DNA of 41,600 nt from the NCBI GenBank assembly GCA_013695685.1, contig JACCZY010000027.1, positions 1 to 41,600 of the forward strand, written 5' to 3'. A model generated the notes under the pieces. The model was given only the letters and a program-made list of their open reading frames with translations. It was not told the origin of the DNA and did not search any database. This document shows positions 1-7,880 of the stretch, piece after piece; the first letter of the stretch is position 1, and the number at the start of each line of letters is the position of its first letter. A program made the position numbers and the translations under genes. The stretch is from Geodermatophilaceae bacterium (GTDB lineage Bacteria > Actinomycetota > Actinomycetes > Mycobacteriales > Geodermatophilaceae).

Positions 1-1
1 C

Positions 2-79
2 GAGGGCGTGGAGAAATTCGAGAAGTCCTGGGAGGAGCTGCTCGGCTCCGTCCGGGACGAGTTGCAGCGAGTGTCGTGA
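2..79 (+). CDS. tal: Transaldolase, C-terminal end (partial)
   Basis: The window opens inside a reading frame that ends at the TGA at 77-79. Its last 25 residues include GVEKFEKSWEELLGSV, the helical C-terminal end typical of bacterial transaldolase, which moves dihydroxyacetone units between sugar phosphates in the non-oxidative pentose phosphate pathway. The family assignment rests on this short tail and on the context: in actinobacteria tal sits directly before pgi/zwf/opcA/pgl. Its stop overlaps the GTG start of pgi (GTGA), so the two are probably translationally coupled. The catalytic lysine region lies outside the window. Confidence 0.82.
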   Translation, partial: EGVEKFEKSWEELLGSVRDELQRVS

Positions 80-1674
80 CCTCCGGGGGGTTGCATGTCG
101 AGGTCGCCGACGACGCGGCGGCCACGGCTGCGGAGCAGGCCCGCGACACCCAAATCGCCGACGACCTTCCGGCCAGGTTGATAGCCCGCGACGCCACGTT
201 GTGGGGACCCGAGGCGGAGGACGAGGCGGCGATCCGGCTGGGCTGGCTGGACACGTTCCGCCGCAGCCGCGAGCTGCTGCCCCGGCTGGCCGCCCTGCAC
301 TCCGAGCTCGCCGACGAAGAGCTGGATCATGTCGTGCTGGCCGGCATGGGCGGTTCGTCGCTGGCCCCGGAGGTCATCTGCCAGAGCGCAGGAGTCGACC
401 TCACCGTGCTCGACACGACCGACCCCGGGCAGGTCCGGGCCGCGCTCGCGGACCGGTTGCAGCGCACCGTCGTGGTCGTATCGTCGAAGTCGGGCGGCAC
501 GGTCGAAACGGACAGCCACCGGCGCGCCTACCTGCAGGCCTTTGTCGACAGTGGGCTGTCCGAAGCGGACGCCGGCCGCCGCTTCGTCATCGTCACCGAT
601 CCGGGTTCCCCATTCGTCGAGACGGCCGAGCAGATGGGGGCCCGGGAGATCTTCCTCGCCGACCCGGATGTCGGCGGGAGGTACAGCGCCCTGACGGCGT
701 TCGGTCTGGTGCCTTCGGCGTTGGCCGGCGCGGACGTCGAGAATCTCCTTGACGACGCCGAGACGCTGGCCGGGCAGCTGGGTGCGGACAACCCGGCGCT
801 GTTGCTCGGCTGCCTGCTCGGTTCCCAGGCCACGGCAGGGCGGGACAAGCTGTTGCTGGCCGACAACGACTCGGGTATCACCGGGCTCGGGGACTGGGCC
901 GAGCAGTTGATCGCGGAGTCCACCGGGAAGCATGCCCGCGGCATCCTGCCGGTCGTCGTCCAGAGCGCGCGTGCCTTCGACGGCGTGGGCCCGGATGCCC
1001 TCACTGTCCTCAGTGGACGGCCGGCCGGCGGCGGGGAGGCGGCTGCGGTCGCTGGGCCGCTCGGAGCCCAGTTCCTCGGCTGGGAGTACGCCACCGCGGT
1101 GGCCGGCCGGATCATCGGGATCAACCCGTTCGACCAGCCGAACGTCACCGAGAGCAAGAACAACACCAAGAAGCTGCTGGATGCCGGGCTTCCCGAGGTG
1201 TCGCCGGCAGCGACCTTCGGTGCGGTCGAGGTGTACGCCGACCCCGCGCTGCTCGGGTCGGCCGGGTCGCTGTCCGACGTACTGGACGCGGTCGTGGCGG
1301 CGATCCCGGAGCACGGCTACCTTGCGATCATGGCCTACCTCGATCGGTGGGCGGACGCCTCCGCGGCCGACCTGCGCGACCTGCTGGCTCGAGGCACACA
1401 GCGGCCGGTGACGTTTGGGTGGGGGCCGCGCTTCCTGCACTCGACCGGGCAGTTCCATAAGGGTGGGCCACCGGTGGGCGCGTTCCTGCAGATCACCGGC
1501 GCCATTGCCGAGGACCTCGCAATTCCCGGTCAGGACTACACCTTCGCCGGGTTGCAGGCGGCACAGGCGGCCGGTGACCTGCAGGCGCTGACCGGGAGAG
1601 AGTTGCCGGCGTTCCGGCTGCACCTCACCGACCGGGCAGCCGGCCTCGGGCAACTTCTCGGGGCCGGCGAATGA
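76..1674 (+). CDS. pgi: Glucose-6-phosphate isomerase (actinobacterial short SIS type)
   Basis: Interconverts glucose 6-phosphate and fructose 6-phosphate in the cytoplasm, at the branch point between glycolysis and the pentose phosphate pathway. The 532-residue protein has two SIS sugar-phosphate domains. Visible family motifs are GMGGSSLAPEV (about residues 90-100), SSKSGGTVET (136-145), ESTGKHARGILPVV (282-295), NPFDQPNVTESKNNTKK (about 350-366) and LHSTGQFHKGGP (about 455-466). The GTG start overlaps the tal stop (GTGA), which fixes it. The protein is slightly shorter than the classical 550-residue PGI, as is usual for the form found in actinobacterial tal-pgi-zwf operons. It is followed by a 157-bp gap with a long hairpin before zwf. 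Confidence 0.93.
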   Translation: MTSGGLHVEVADDAAATAAEQARDTQIADDLPARLIARDATLWGPEAEDEAAIRLGWLDTFRRSRELLPRLAALHSELADEELDHVVLAGMGGSSLAPEVICQSAGVDLTVLDTTDPGQVRAALADRLQRTVVVVSSKSGGTVETDSHRRAYLQAFVDSGLSEADAGRRFVIVTDPGSPFVETAEQMGAREIFLADPDVGGRYSALTAFGLVPSALAGADVENLLDDAETLAGQLGADNPALLLGCLLGSQATAGRDKLLLADNDSGITGLGDWAEQLIAESTGKHARGILPVVVQSARAFDGVGPDALTVLSGRPAGGGEAAAVAGPLGAQFLGWEYATAVAGRIIGINPFDQPNVTESKNNTKKLLDAGLPEVSPAATFGAVEVYADPALLGSAGSLSDVLDAVVAAIPEHGYLAIMAYLDRWADASAADLRDLLARGTQRPVTFGWGPRFLHSTGQFHKGGPPVGAFLQITGAIAEDLAIPGQDYTFAGLQAAQAAGDLQALTGRELPAFRLHLTDRAAGLGQLLGAGE

Positions 1675-1736
1675 CCACAACCGCGCCGCCCGCCGTATGC
1701 CGCCGTACAACCCCCGCCGTACGCCGCCGTCCTACC

Positions 1737-1806
1737 ACTTTGCCTGTTGGGTGGCCCCGCAAACCGGACAGATCGGTAGCCGACGCGGCCACCCGACAGG
1801 CAAAGT
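1737..1806. repeat. Inverted repeat between pgi and zwf
   Basis: Arms at 1737-1756 and 1787-1806 are complementary at 19 of 20 positions, with a 30-nt loop. No U-run follows, so it is not a classical intrinsic terminator. It lies inside the presumed tal-pgl transcription unit, just before the zwf ribosome binding site, so it could be an attenuator, an RNA processing site or a dispersed palindrome. The stretch just before it (1691-1732) holds two 18-nt near-copies of CGCCGTAYGCCGCCGT. Confidence 0.7.
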
Positions 1807-1831
1807 CGGGGTTGGCCCGGCAGGAGGCAGC

Positions 1832-3373
1832 ATGGCGACCGAGCTGACCGATCATCCGACGAATCCGCTGCGCGATCCGCGTGATCGGCGGCTGCCACGG
1901 GTCCCTGAAGCCTGCGCCCTCGTGGTCTTCGGTATCACCGGCGACCTGGCCCGCAAGAAGCTGCTCCCGGCGTTCTACGACCTGGCCAACCGCGGACTGC
2001 TGCCGACGAGCTTCGCGCTGCTCGGCTTCGCCCGCCGGGACTGGGGTGACGGCGACTTCGTCGCCCTGGCCGAGAAGGCGGCGAGGGACCACGCCCGCAC
2101 ACCGTGGCGCGATGACGTGTGGGACCGGCTGGCCGCGAACATGAAGTTCGTCCCGGGGTCCTTCGATGACGACGACGCCTTCGACAATCTGGCGAAGACG
2201 CTGAAAGACATGGGTCACACCCATGGCATCCAGGGCAACGCGGCGTTCTTCCTGTCGATCCCACCGGCGATGTTCCCCGTCGTACTGCAGCAGATGCAGC
2301 GGACCGGTATGGCCGACAACGACCAGTCCGGCGGCTGGCGGCGGGTGGTCGTCGAGAAGCCCTTCGGTCACGACCTCGACAGCGCGATCGAACTCAACAC
2401 TTTGGTCGATGACGTATTCGGCTGGCGAGACGTCTACCGGATTGACCACTACCTGGGCAAGGAGACCGTTCAGAACCTGCTGGCGCTGCGCTTCGCGAAC
2501 ACCCTCTTCGAGCCGATCTGGAACTCGCACTACGTCGACTCGGTGCAGATCACCATGGCCGAGGACGGCGGAATCGGTAGCCGGGCGGCGTTCTACGACG
2601 AGACCGGCGCTGCCCGCGACGTACTGCAGAACCATCTCCTGCAACTGCTCGCCCTTACCGCGATGGAAGAGCCGGTCCAGTTCATCCCGTCTGCGATCCG
2701 CACCGAGAAGCTCAAGGTGCTGCGTGCCGTGACGGTGCCCGAGGACCTCGCCGCCTACGCCATCCGCGGGCAGTACGAGCAGGGCTGGCTCGCCGGCGAG
2801 CGGGTGGCGGGCTACCAGCAGGAGAAGGACGTCCCGGAGGACTCGCTCACTGAGACGTTCGCGGCGGTGCGGCTGGGCGTGGAAACCCGGCGCTGGGCAG
2901 GTGTCCCCTTCTACCTGCGTACCGGCAAGCGGCTGCCAAGGCGGGTCACCGAGATCGCACTCAGCTTCCGCAAGGCGCCGCACCTTCCCTTCGCCAAGAC
3001 CGACACCGAGGATCTCGGTCACAACCAGCTCGTCGTCCGGGTCCAGCCCGACGAGGGCATGACGCTGAAGTTCGGTTCCAAGGTTCCCGGCAGCATGATG
3101 GAGGTCCGCGACGTATCGATGGACTTCCTGTACGGCGAGACATTCACCGAGGCCAGCCCGGAGGCGTACGAGCGGTTGCTGCTCGACGTGCTCCTGGGCG
3201 ACGCCATGCTCTTCCCGCTCAACGAAGAGGTCGAGGCATCATGGGAGGTCATCGACCCGCTGGAGGAGCATTGGGCCGGCCAGCGTCCGCACAGTTACCG
3301 GGCCGGCGAATGGGGGCCGGACGAGGCCGACGAGATGCTGGCCCGCGACGGCCGGGTCTGGCGACGGCCGTGA
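1832..3373 (+). CDS. zwf: Glucose-6-phosphate 1-dehydrogenase
   Basis: Oxidises glucose 6-phosphate to 6-phosphogluconolactone with NADP+, the entry step of the oxidative pentose phosphate pathway and a main NADPH source. The 513-residue length is normal. The NADP-binding turn VVFGITGDLARKK is at residues 31-43, EKPFGHD near 175, the active-site RIDHYLGKE near 203-211 and LRTGKRLPRR in the C-terminal half. The ATG at 1832 is preceded by AGGAGG with ideal spacing; a longer frame open from 1697 has no such site and runs through the hairpin, so it was rejected. OpcA, the usual actinobacterial partner of this enzyme, is next downstream. Confidence 0.96.
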   Translation: MATELTDHPTNPLRDPRDRRLPRVPEACALVVFGITGDLARKKLLPAFYDLANRGLLPTSFALLGFARRDWGDGDFVALAEKAARDHARTPWRDDVWDRLAANMKFVPGSFDDDDAFDNLAKTLKDMGHTHGIQGNAAFFLSIPPAMFPVVLQQMQRTGMADNDQSGGWRRVVVEKPFGHDLDSAIELNTLVDDVFGWRDVYRIDHYLGKETVQNLLALRFANTLFEPIWNSHYVDSVQITMAEDGGIGSRAAFYDETGAARDVLQNHLLQLLALTAMEEPVQFIPSAIRTEKLKVLRAVTVPEDLAAYAIRGQYEQGWLAGERVAGYQQEKDVPEDSLTETFAAVRLGVETRRWAGVPFYLRTGKRLPRRVTEIALSFRKAPHLPFAKTDTEDLGHNQLVVRVQPDEGMTLKFGSKVPGSMMEVRDVSMDFLYGETFTEASPEAYERLLLDVLLGDAMLFPLNEEVEASWEVIDPLEEHWAGQRPHSYRAGEWGPDEADEMLARDGRVWRRP

Positions 3374-3385
3374 CCGGGCCCGGAA

Positions 3386-3431
3386 GTTGTCAGTTTTTCC
3401 GCGTCACCCGGGACGCGGATCGACTGACAAC
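3386..3431. repeat. Inverted repeat between zwf and opcA
   Basis: Arms 3386-3405 and 3412-3431 pair at 17 of 20 positions around a 6-nt loop, 12 nt after the zwf stop. The only T-run (TTTTT at 3394-3398) is inside the arm, not after it. It lies directly before a 23-codon leader ORF and opcA, so a role in attenuating or processing the opcA message is possible. Confidence 0.7.
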
Positions 3432-3449
3432 ATCGCAGGGGGCACCCTC

Positions 3450-3521
3450 ATGGCTGTGACCCCGCTCGGCTGCATCCAGTCCGTTCCTGTGGTGTGCTCC
3501 CGGATGGGGCCGAGCTCATGA
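3450..3521 (+). CDS. Leader peptide upstream of opcA (23 aa, VCSR motif)
   Basis: The ORF begins at an ATG preceded by AGGGGGC (about 3438-3444) with good spacing and encodes MAVTPLGCIQSVPVVCSR plus five residues. Its TGA (3519-3521) overlaps the opcA ATG at 3518 as ATGA, so translation of opcA should be coupled to it. The same V-C-S-R-x4-S-stop ending, with the same spacing to the overlapped ATG and an identical 12-nt GGTGTGCTCCCG core, occurs before the MDR reductase at 31857. I do not recognise a named family. The coupling and regulatory role are inferred from geometry and from the recurrence of the pattern. Confidence 0.6.
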   Translation: MAVTPLGCIQSVPVVCSRMGPSS

Positions 3522-4495
3522 CGACACTGTGGGACACCACCGGCTCCGCCGTGGTCAAGGCGCTCGCCGCCGAGCGCCGGGCCGGGGGAGCGGTGATGTC
3601 CGGGCTCGCGCTGACGCTCGTCGTCGTCGTGGACGAGAAGGAGGTGGCAGAGGCGGAGGAAGCCGCCAGGATCGCCGCCTCCGTGGTCCCCTGCCGCATG
3701 CTGATGGTCGTGCGGAGGCAGGTCGACGCACCGGTCCCCCGGCTGGATGCCGAGGTCCTCATCGGCGGCCGGCTCGGGCCGGGCGAGTCGATCGTGATGC
3801 GAATGTACGGACGGCTGGCGCTGCACGCGGAGTCCGTCGTGCTCCCCCTCCTCGCTCCCGACGCCCCCGTGGTGACGTGGTGGCACGGCCCGCCTCCGGA
3901 CGTCATCGCGCACGATCCGCTCGGGGTGGTCGCCGACCGGCGGATCACCGAAAGCAGCTGGCTTCCGGATCCCGCGACCGCCCTGGCGATCCGGGCCGCG
4001 GACTTCCTGCCCGGCGACACCGACCTGGCCTGGACCCGCACGACCGGTTGGCGGGCGGCGCTCGCCGCCGCATTCGACTCGGTGCAGGGAACGGTCACCG
4101 GCGGCAGCGTCCAGGGCGACCCGGGCACCCCGACCGCGCAGCTGCTGGCCGGCTGGCTGACCGCCCGGCTCGGTTGTGAGATCACCCTCGAAGCCGCGTC
4201 GAACGCTCCCGGCGGAACAGCCGTCTCCGGTGCCCGGCTGGAACTCGATACGGGCCGGACGATCGTGTTGCAGCGATCCGACGCCAGAGGCGTCTCGGTG
4301 AAGGGCGGCGCCGGCCCGGACACGGTCATCCAGCTACCGAAGCGGTCGCTGGGCGATCTGCTCGGCGAGGAACTGCGTCGCCTCGACGACGACCAGCTCT
4401 ACGGCGAAGCGTTGGCCGCCGCGACCGGCACCTCGGGGCTGACCGAGCGCAGCGGCCAACGCCGGCACGTCTGGCAGGACCCGGCCAGCGCATGA
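3518..4495 (+). CDS. opcA: Glucose-6-phosphate dehydrogenase assembly/activator protein OpcA
   Basis: OpcA proteins bind and allosterically support actinobacterial and cyanobacterial glucose-6-phosphate dehydrogenase, which promotes NADPH production. The 325-residue protein opens with MTTLWDTTGSAVVKAL, matching the D-T-T-x-S-x-V/I-x-K-A-L start of the family. It then shows a central strand rich in V/L, the PVVTWWHGPPPD segment and the VVADRRITESS segment typical of OpcA. The ATG at 3518 was chosen because it gives the usual N-terminus and overlaps the leader-peptide stop; an in-frame GTG at 3494 would add eight residues that look unrelated. It sits between zwf and pgl, the standard place. Confidence 0.92.
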   Translation: MTTLWDTTGSAVVKALAAERRAGGAVMSGLALTLVVVVDEKEVAEAEEAARIAASVVPCRMLMVVRRQVDAPVPRLDAEVLIGGRLGPGESIVMRMYGRLALHAESVVLPLLAPDAPVVTWWHGPPPDVIAHDPLGVVADRRITESSWLPDPATALAIRAADFLPGDTDLAWTRTTGWRAALAAAFDSVQGTVTGGSVQGDPGTPTAQLLAGWLTARLGCEITLEAASNAPGGTAVSGARLELDTGRTIVLQRSDARGVSVKGGAGPDTVIQLPKRSLGDLLGEELRRLDDDQLYGEALAAATGTSGLTERSGQRRHVWQDPASA

Positions 4496-4500
4496 AGATG

Positions 4501-4554
4501 GACACGGGGATCTGGTTGCCGCATGGCGCATGGCGGCAACCATGTCCCCGAGTC
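4501..4554. repeat. Inverted repeat between opcA and pgl
   Basis: Arms 4501-4522 and 4533-4554 pair at 19 of 22 positions around a 10-nt loop, 5 nt after the opcA stop. The sequence GATCATG follows at 4556-4562. It is the third long palindrome at a junction of this operon. No U-run follows. Confidence 0.7.
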
Positions 4555-4574
4555 GATCATGTGGGGATGCCGGG

Positions 4575-5354
4575 TTGAGCGCCGCGCAGATAGCCGTGCA
4601 GAGCAGTCCGGAGCTGCTGGCCGCCTCGGTCGCCGCCCGGCTCGTCACCCGGTTGGTCGACGTCCAGGCCGCCGGGAGCGTTCCCGCGGTTGTGCTCACC
4701 GGCGGCCGGATCGGGATCAGTGTGCTCGACCACGTGCAGCGGGCGCCCGCCCGCGACGCCGTCGACTGGCGCCGGGTCGAGTTCTGGTGGGGTGACGAGC
4801 GCTTCGTCCCCGCCGCGGATGCCGAGCGCAACGAACTGCAGGCCCGCCGGACGCTGCTGGACCACGTGCCGGTCGACCCGACCCGCGTGCATCCGTTGCC
4901 GGCCAGCGACGGGCAGTTCGGCGCCGACGTGGACGCCGCCGCGGAGTGGTACGCCGCCGAACTCGCCACGCACGCGCAGCCGGAGGATCACGGCCCGGTG
5001 CCGGGCTTCGACGTACTGCTGCTCGGGATCGGCGGGGAGGGCCACACCGCGTCGATCTTCCCGGACTCACCCGCGGCGTACGAGGAACGTTCGGTGGTCG
5101 CCGTGCGGAACTGCCCTAAGCCGCCGCCGACCCGGCTCACCCTGACGTTCCCCGCGCTGACCAGTGCGCACGAGGTGTGGATGATCGCAGCCGGCGCGGA
5201 CAAGGCGGGGGCCGTGGCCATGGCACTCGGCGGGGCCGGCCGGGTGCAGCTTCCGGCCGCCGGCGCCGTGGGACGCAACCGGACCCTCTGGCTGCTCGAT
5301 CGGGCGGCCGCGGGAAAGCTGCCGGCCTCACTGCTGCGCCTACCCGTCTCCTAG
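4575..5354 (+). CDS. pgl: 6-phosphogluconolactonase
   Basis: Hydrolyses 6-phosphogluconolactone to 6-phosphogluconate, the second step of the oxidative pentose phosphate pathway. The 259-residue protein has the DevB/Pgl fold features: a VVLTGGRIG strand-turn (usually GGST-like), the active-site region FWWGDERFVP near residue 70, and DVLLLGIGGEGHTASIFP near 148-164. The TTG start at 4575, with GGGGAT a few bases before it, gives the N-terminus MSAAQIAVQSSPELLAA expected for the family. An ATG at 4530 in the same frame lies inside the palindrome and would add 15 unlikely residues. The start is therefore moderately sure; the identity is secure. Confidence 0.9.
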   Translation: MSAAQIAVQSSPELLAASVAARLVTRLVDVQAAGSVPAVVLTGGRIGISVLDHVQRAPARDAVDWRRVEFWWGDERFVPAADAERNELQARRTLLDHVPVDPTRVHPLPASDGQFGADVDAAAEWYAAELATHAQPEDHGPVPGFDVLLLGIGGEGHTASIFPDSPAAYEERSVVAVRNCPKPPPTRLTLTFPALTSAHEVWMIAAGADKAGAVAMALGGAGRVQLPAAGAVGRNRTLWLLDRAAAGKLPASLLRLPVS

Positions 5355-5394
5355 CCTGCTCCGCGGCTGGCTCGGCGTGAAGCGGGGCCGTTCC

Positions 5395-5733
5395 TCAGCT
5401 GCGGCGGGTGCGCACCTTCGCCAGTGCCTCGTCGAGGATCGCGGCGCCGTCGGCGTCGCTGCGCCGCTCACGCACGTACGCCAGGTGCGTCTTGTAGGGC
5501 TCGTTGCGGGGTGCCGACGGTGGGCTCTGCTCCTCCCGGCCGGCCGGGAGGCCGCAGCGGGGGCAGTCCCAGGTGTCGGGGATCACCGCATCCTCGGAGA
5601 ACGCCGGCCTGGTCTCGTGACCGCGTGCGCACCAGAACTGCACCCTGTGCCGCGGCGCGGATTCTCCCCGCTCGGCCTCCCCCATCGGCCCAGCACCGAC
5701 CCGGCTTCCCCGGATCGCGTTTCCACCAGCCAC
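5395..5733 (-). CDS. rbpA: RNA polymerase-binding protein RbpA
   Basis: RbpA binds sigma factor and the beta-prime subunit and stabilises open complexes at actinobacterial promoters. The 112-residue protein starts (GTG) with VAGGNAIRGSRVGAGPMGE, the conserved N-terminal tail and core-binding strand of the family. It has the zinc-ribbon-like pattern WCARGHET...WDCPRCGLPAG and ends with the basic linker and sigma-interaction domain RNEPYKTHLAYVRERRSD. The GTG at 5733 is preceded by GGGAGC at proper spacing; an upstream ATG at 5769 would add 12 residues not found in the family. It lies 48 nt downstream of secG on the same strand and converges with pgl. Confidence 0.95.
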   Translation of the reverse strand: MAGGNAIRGSRVGAGPMGEAERGESAPRHRVQFWCARGHETRPAFSEDAVIPDTWDCPRCGLPAGREEQSPPSAPRNEPYKTHLAYVRERRSDADGAAILDEALAKVRTRRS

Positions 5734-5776
5734 TGATTGCTCCCTGGATTCGAGGTGTTGATGGGGCACCGGCCCC

Positions 5777-5791
5777 GGCGGTCAGACCGCC
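5777..5791 (-). terminator. Short perfect palindrome at the secG stop
   Basis: GGCGGTC and GACCGCC (5777-5783 and 5785-5791) flank a single base and overlap the secG stop codon. It may be a weak pause or processing hairpin between secG and rbpA. There is no U-run, and one base is too short a loop, so only the outer pairs could form. Confidence 0.25.
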
Positions 5792-6015
5792 TTGAGCAGG
5801 ATGCCCAGGGCGACGATGCAGATCGTCCAGATCGAGCCGACTAAGATGGTGATCCGGTTGAGGTTCTTCTCCACGACCGAGGACCCGGACAGCGACGAGG
5901 TCATGCCGCCGCCGAACATCGACGACAAGCCGCCGCCCTTTCCCTTGTGCAGCAGGATCAGCACGATCAGGAGCAGGCTGCTCGCCATGGTCAGGATGGA
6001 CAGGGTGGTCGTCAT
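5782..6015 (-). CDS. secG: Preprotein translocase subunit SecG
   Basis: Small membrane subunit of the SecYEG channel. The 77-residue protein has two hydrophobic segments (about residues 5-20 and 54-76) separated by the family loop HKGKGGGLSSMFGGG followed by SSVVEKNLNRIT, a hallmark of bacterial SecG. The ATG at 6015 gives the standard N-terminus MTTTLSILTMASS; a longer frame to 6165 has an unrelated basic extension and was rejected. Its position downstream of tpiA with pgk and gap is conserved in actinobacteria; here a solute-binding protein gene lies between tpiA and secG. Confidence 0.93.
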   Translation of the reverse strand: MTTTLSILTMASSLLLIVLILLHKGKGGGLSSMFGGGMTSSLSGSSVVEKNLNRITILVGSIWTICIVALGILLKAV

Positions 6016-6091
6016 GGGTGTGCGGGGAGCCTCTCTGCGACGGTTGGGTACAGGGTAACGTGCGCCGCTAGGTCTTCCGGCGCGCGGCGGG

Positions 6092-7843
6092 TCAGCGCAC
6101 CCCCAGCACGGTGAGGTCGTAGCCGCCGTAGGCCGCGTGAACGTAGGCGTTGCGCAGTCGTTCACCGGCCAGCAGCACCACCCGCTCCTCCACGAGGGGC
6201 ACGTACGCCGCCAGCTCGACCAGTGCCTCGTCCACGGTCCGCCAGGCGTCCCGCGCCACTGCAGGCTCCCGCGCGGACAGCGCGGTGTTGGCGACAGCGA
6301 GCAGGTCAGGATCGGCGATCTGGGCGTAGTTGGCGCTGCCGGTCGGCTGCACCGCGCTCACCAGCGGCGGGTAGTACGTCGACGGCGTCGGCAGATCACC
6401 GGTCCAGGCGGTGACCAGGATCCCGTACTCCTCGGCCGTCACGTTGTCCGGACGGCCGATGTCGGAGGTGTAGTACGTCGCGGGATCCAGGCCCACCACG
6501 ATTCCCACGACGCCGATCTGGCGCAGGCTCTCCGACACTGTCCTGGCCACCTGCAGCGGCCGCTGGTCGTTCGGCGTGGCGATCCGGACGGTGAACCCGT
6601 CGGGCCGGCCGCAGGCGGCGAGTTCGGTCTGTGCCTCAGCCACCCGCGCCTCGGCCAGCAGCGGTTCTCCGGTCGTCGGAGGCGGTGTCGGGAACCCCGG
6701 CAGCGACTGCGGCCACAGGCTCTGCGCGGCCGAGACCGCATCCGGCCCACCGAGGTCATCGACGAGCGCGGACCGGTCGACGGCGAGTGCCACGGCGCGC
6801 CTGCAGTGCACGTTGTCCATCGGCGGCACGGACACGGGCAGCGCCAGCATCCGGACGGTGCCGCTCGTGGCCCGGTCGGTGCGCGACTGCAACCCGGTGT
6901 CGGCCTCGATTCGCGCTAACGTCTCCGGCTGTACGCCGGTGTTCATCACATCGAGATCCGCGGCTCCGCCGATCACCCGCTGGTCGCGTTCGGGTCCGGT
7001 CAGCCCGGTGCGGATCTCCACCCGGTCCGGCAACGCGGTCCGGACCGGATCGGAGGACCGGTCCCACCGCCGGTTGCGTTCCAGGGTGATGCTGCGGCCC
7101 TCGTCGACCGAGGTGATCGCGTATGGCCCCGAGGACACCGGATCATCGCCGTAGTCCGCGCCGGTGTCGGCGTCACGCGGCACCGGGCTGCTGGAGGGTA
7201 GCGCCATGATGTGGTCGAAGTCGGCGTACGGCCGGTTGAGCCGGAACACCAGGGTCTGCTCGTCCGGTGTCTCGACCGTGGCCAGTCCGAGCTTCTCGGG
7301 GTGCGGGTCGGTGTACGGCCCGCCGTAGACGTTGGCCGGATCGTCGAGCAGGTCCACGACGTAGGTCGGGCCGCCCACCACGACGTCGGCGGCGAAGGAC
7401 CGCTCGATGCCGTACTTCACGTCCGCGGCCGTGATCACCGAGCCGTCCTCGAAGTGCTGGTCCGGCTTGAGGGTGTACGTCCAGGTCGTGCCGCCCTCGG
7501 ACGGGACGCCCGGGCCGGTGGCGAGGTCCGGCACCAACTCGCCGCCCGCGTCGCCCGGTGCGGCGGCGTACGTCACCAGCGTGCGGGTGTAGAGCCGCAT
7601 GACGTTCCAGACCCAGGGGAAGTACGAGCGGGCCGGGTCCAGGCTGTCCGGCGTCCCGGCCACGATGCGCAGCGTGCCGCCGGAGTGCTGCGACGGCGAG
7701 CGTTCCTCGCTGACGCCCCGGTCGGCTTCGGCTCCGCTCGGAACGATGGTCGATTGCGCCTGCGTGACGGTCTGGGTGCAGCCAGTGAGCATGAGCAGCG
7801 TCACGCAGCCCGCGACGAGCACGGTCCTGCGGTGGTGCTGCAT
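6092..7843 (-). CDS. ABC transporter substrate-binding lipoprotein, family 5 (oligopeptide/nickel type)
   Basis: The 583-residue protein begins with a basic N-terminus, a hydrophobic stretch and the lipobox LTGC, with Cys22 as the lipidation site, so it is probably anchored outside the membrane. The rest matches the SBP_bac_5 fold: SGGTLRIVAGTPDSLDPA after the linker, TWTYTLKPDQHFEDGS, and the C-terminal lobe VRIATPNDQRPLQVARTV. It would capture peptides or similar solutes, but no permease or ATPase gene is nearby, so the partner transporter is unknown. GGAGG precedes the ATG at good spacing. It starts 37 nt after tpiA and probably shares its transcript. The substrate cannot be read from the sequence. 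Confidence 0.88.
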   Translation of the reverse strand: MQHHRRTVLVAGCVTLLMLTGCTQTVTQAQSTIVPSGAEADRGVSEERSPSQHSGGTLRIVAGTPDSLDPARSYFPWVWNVMRLYTRTLVTYAAAPGDAGGELVPDLATGPGVPSEGGTTWTYTLKPDQHFEDGSVITAADVKYGIERSFAADVVVGGPTYVVDLLDDPANVYGGPYTDPHPEKLGLATVETPDEQTLVFRLNRPYADFDHIMALPSSSPVPRDADTGADYGDDPVSSGPYAITSVDEGRSITLERNRRWDRSSDPVRTALPDRVEIRTGLTGPERDQRVIGGAADLDVMNTGVQPETLARIEADTGLQSRTDRATSGTVRMLALPVSVPPMDNVHCRRAVALAVDRSALVDDLGGPDAVSAAQSLWPQSLPGFPTPPPTTGEPLLAEARVAEAQTELAACGRPDGFTVRIATPNDQRPLQVARTVSESLRQIGVVGIVVGLDPATYYTSDIGRPDNVTAEEYGILVTAWTGDLPTPSTYYPPLVSAVQPTGSANYAQIADPDLLAVANTALSAREPAVARDAWRTVDEALVELAAYVPLVEERVVLLAGERLRNAYVHAAYGGYDLTVLGVR

Positions 7844-7880
7844 GCGTCAGCGGCCTCCTTGGATCGGCGGGCCGGCCGGT

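Noticed and set aside
1625-3022. A 465-codon minus-strand open frame across zwf
   Set aside because: It mirrors zwf codons on the other strand, with no motifs and no neighbouring genes in that direction.
3386-3431. Intrinsic terminator after zwf
   Set aside because: The TTTTT run lies inside the first arm rather than after the stem, and opcA and pgl must be expressed downstream, so only an inverted repeat is reported.
5355-5394. Bidirectional terminator between pgl and rbpA
   Set aside because: Only a weak 7-bp stem with a G-U pair and a long loop can be drawn; not strong enough to list as a feature.
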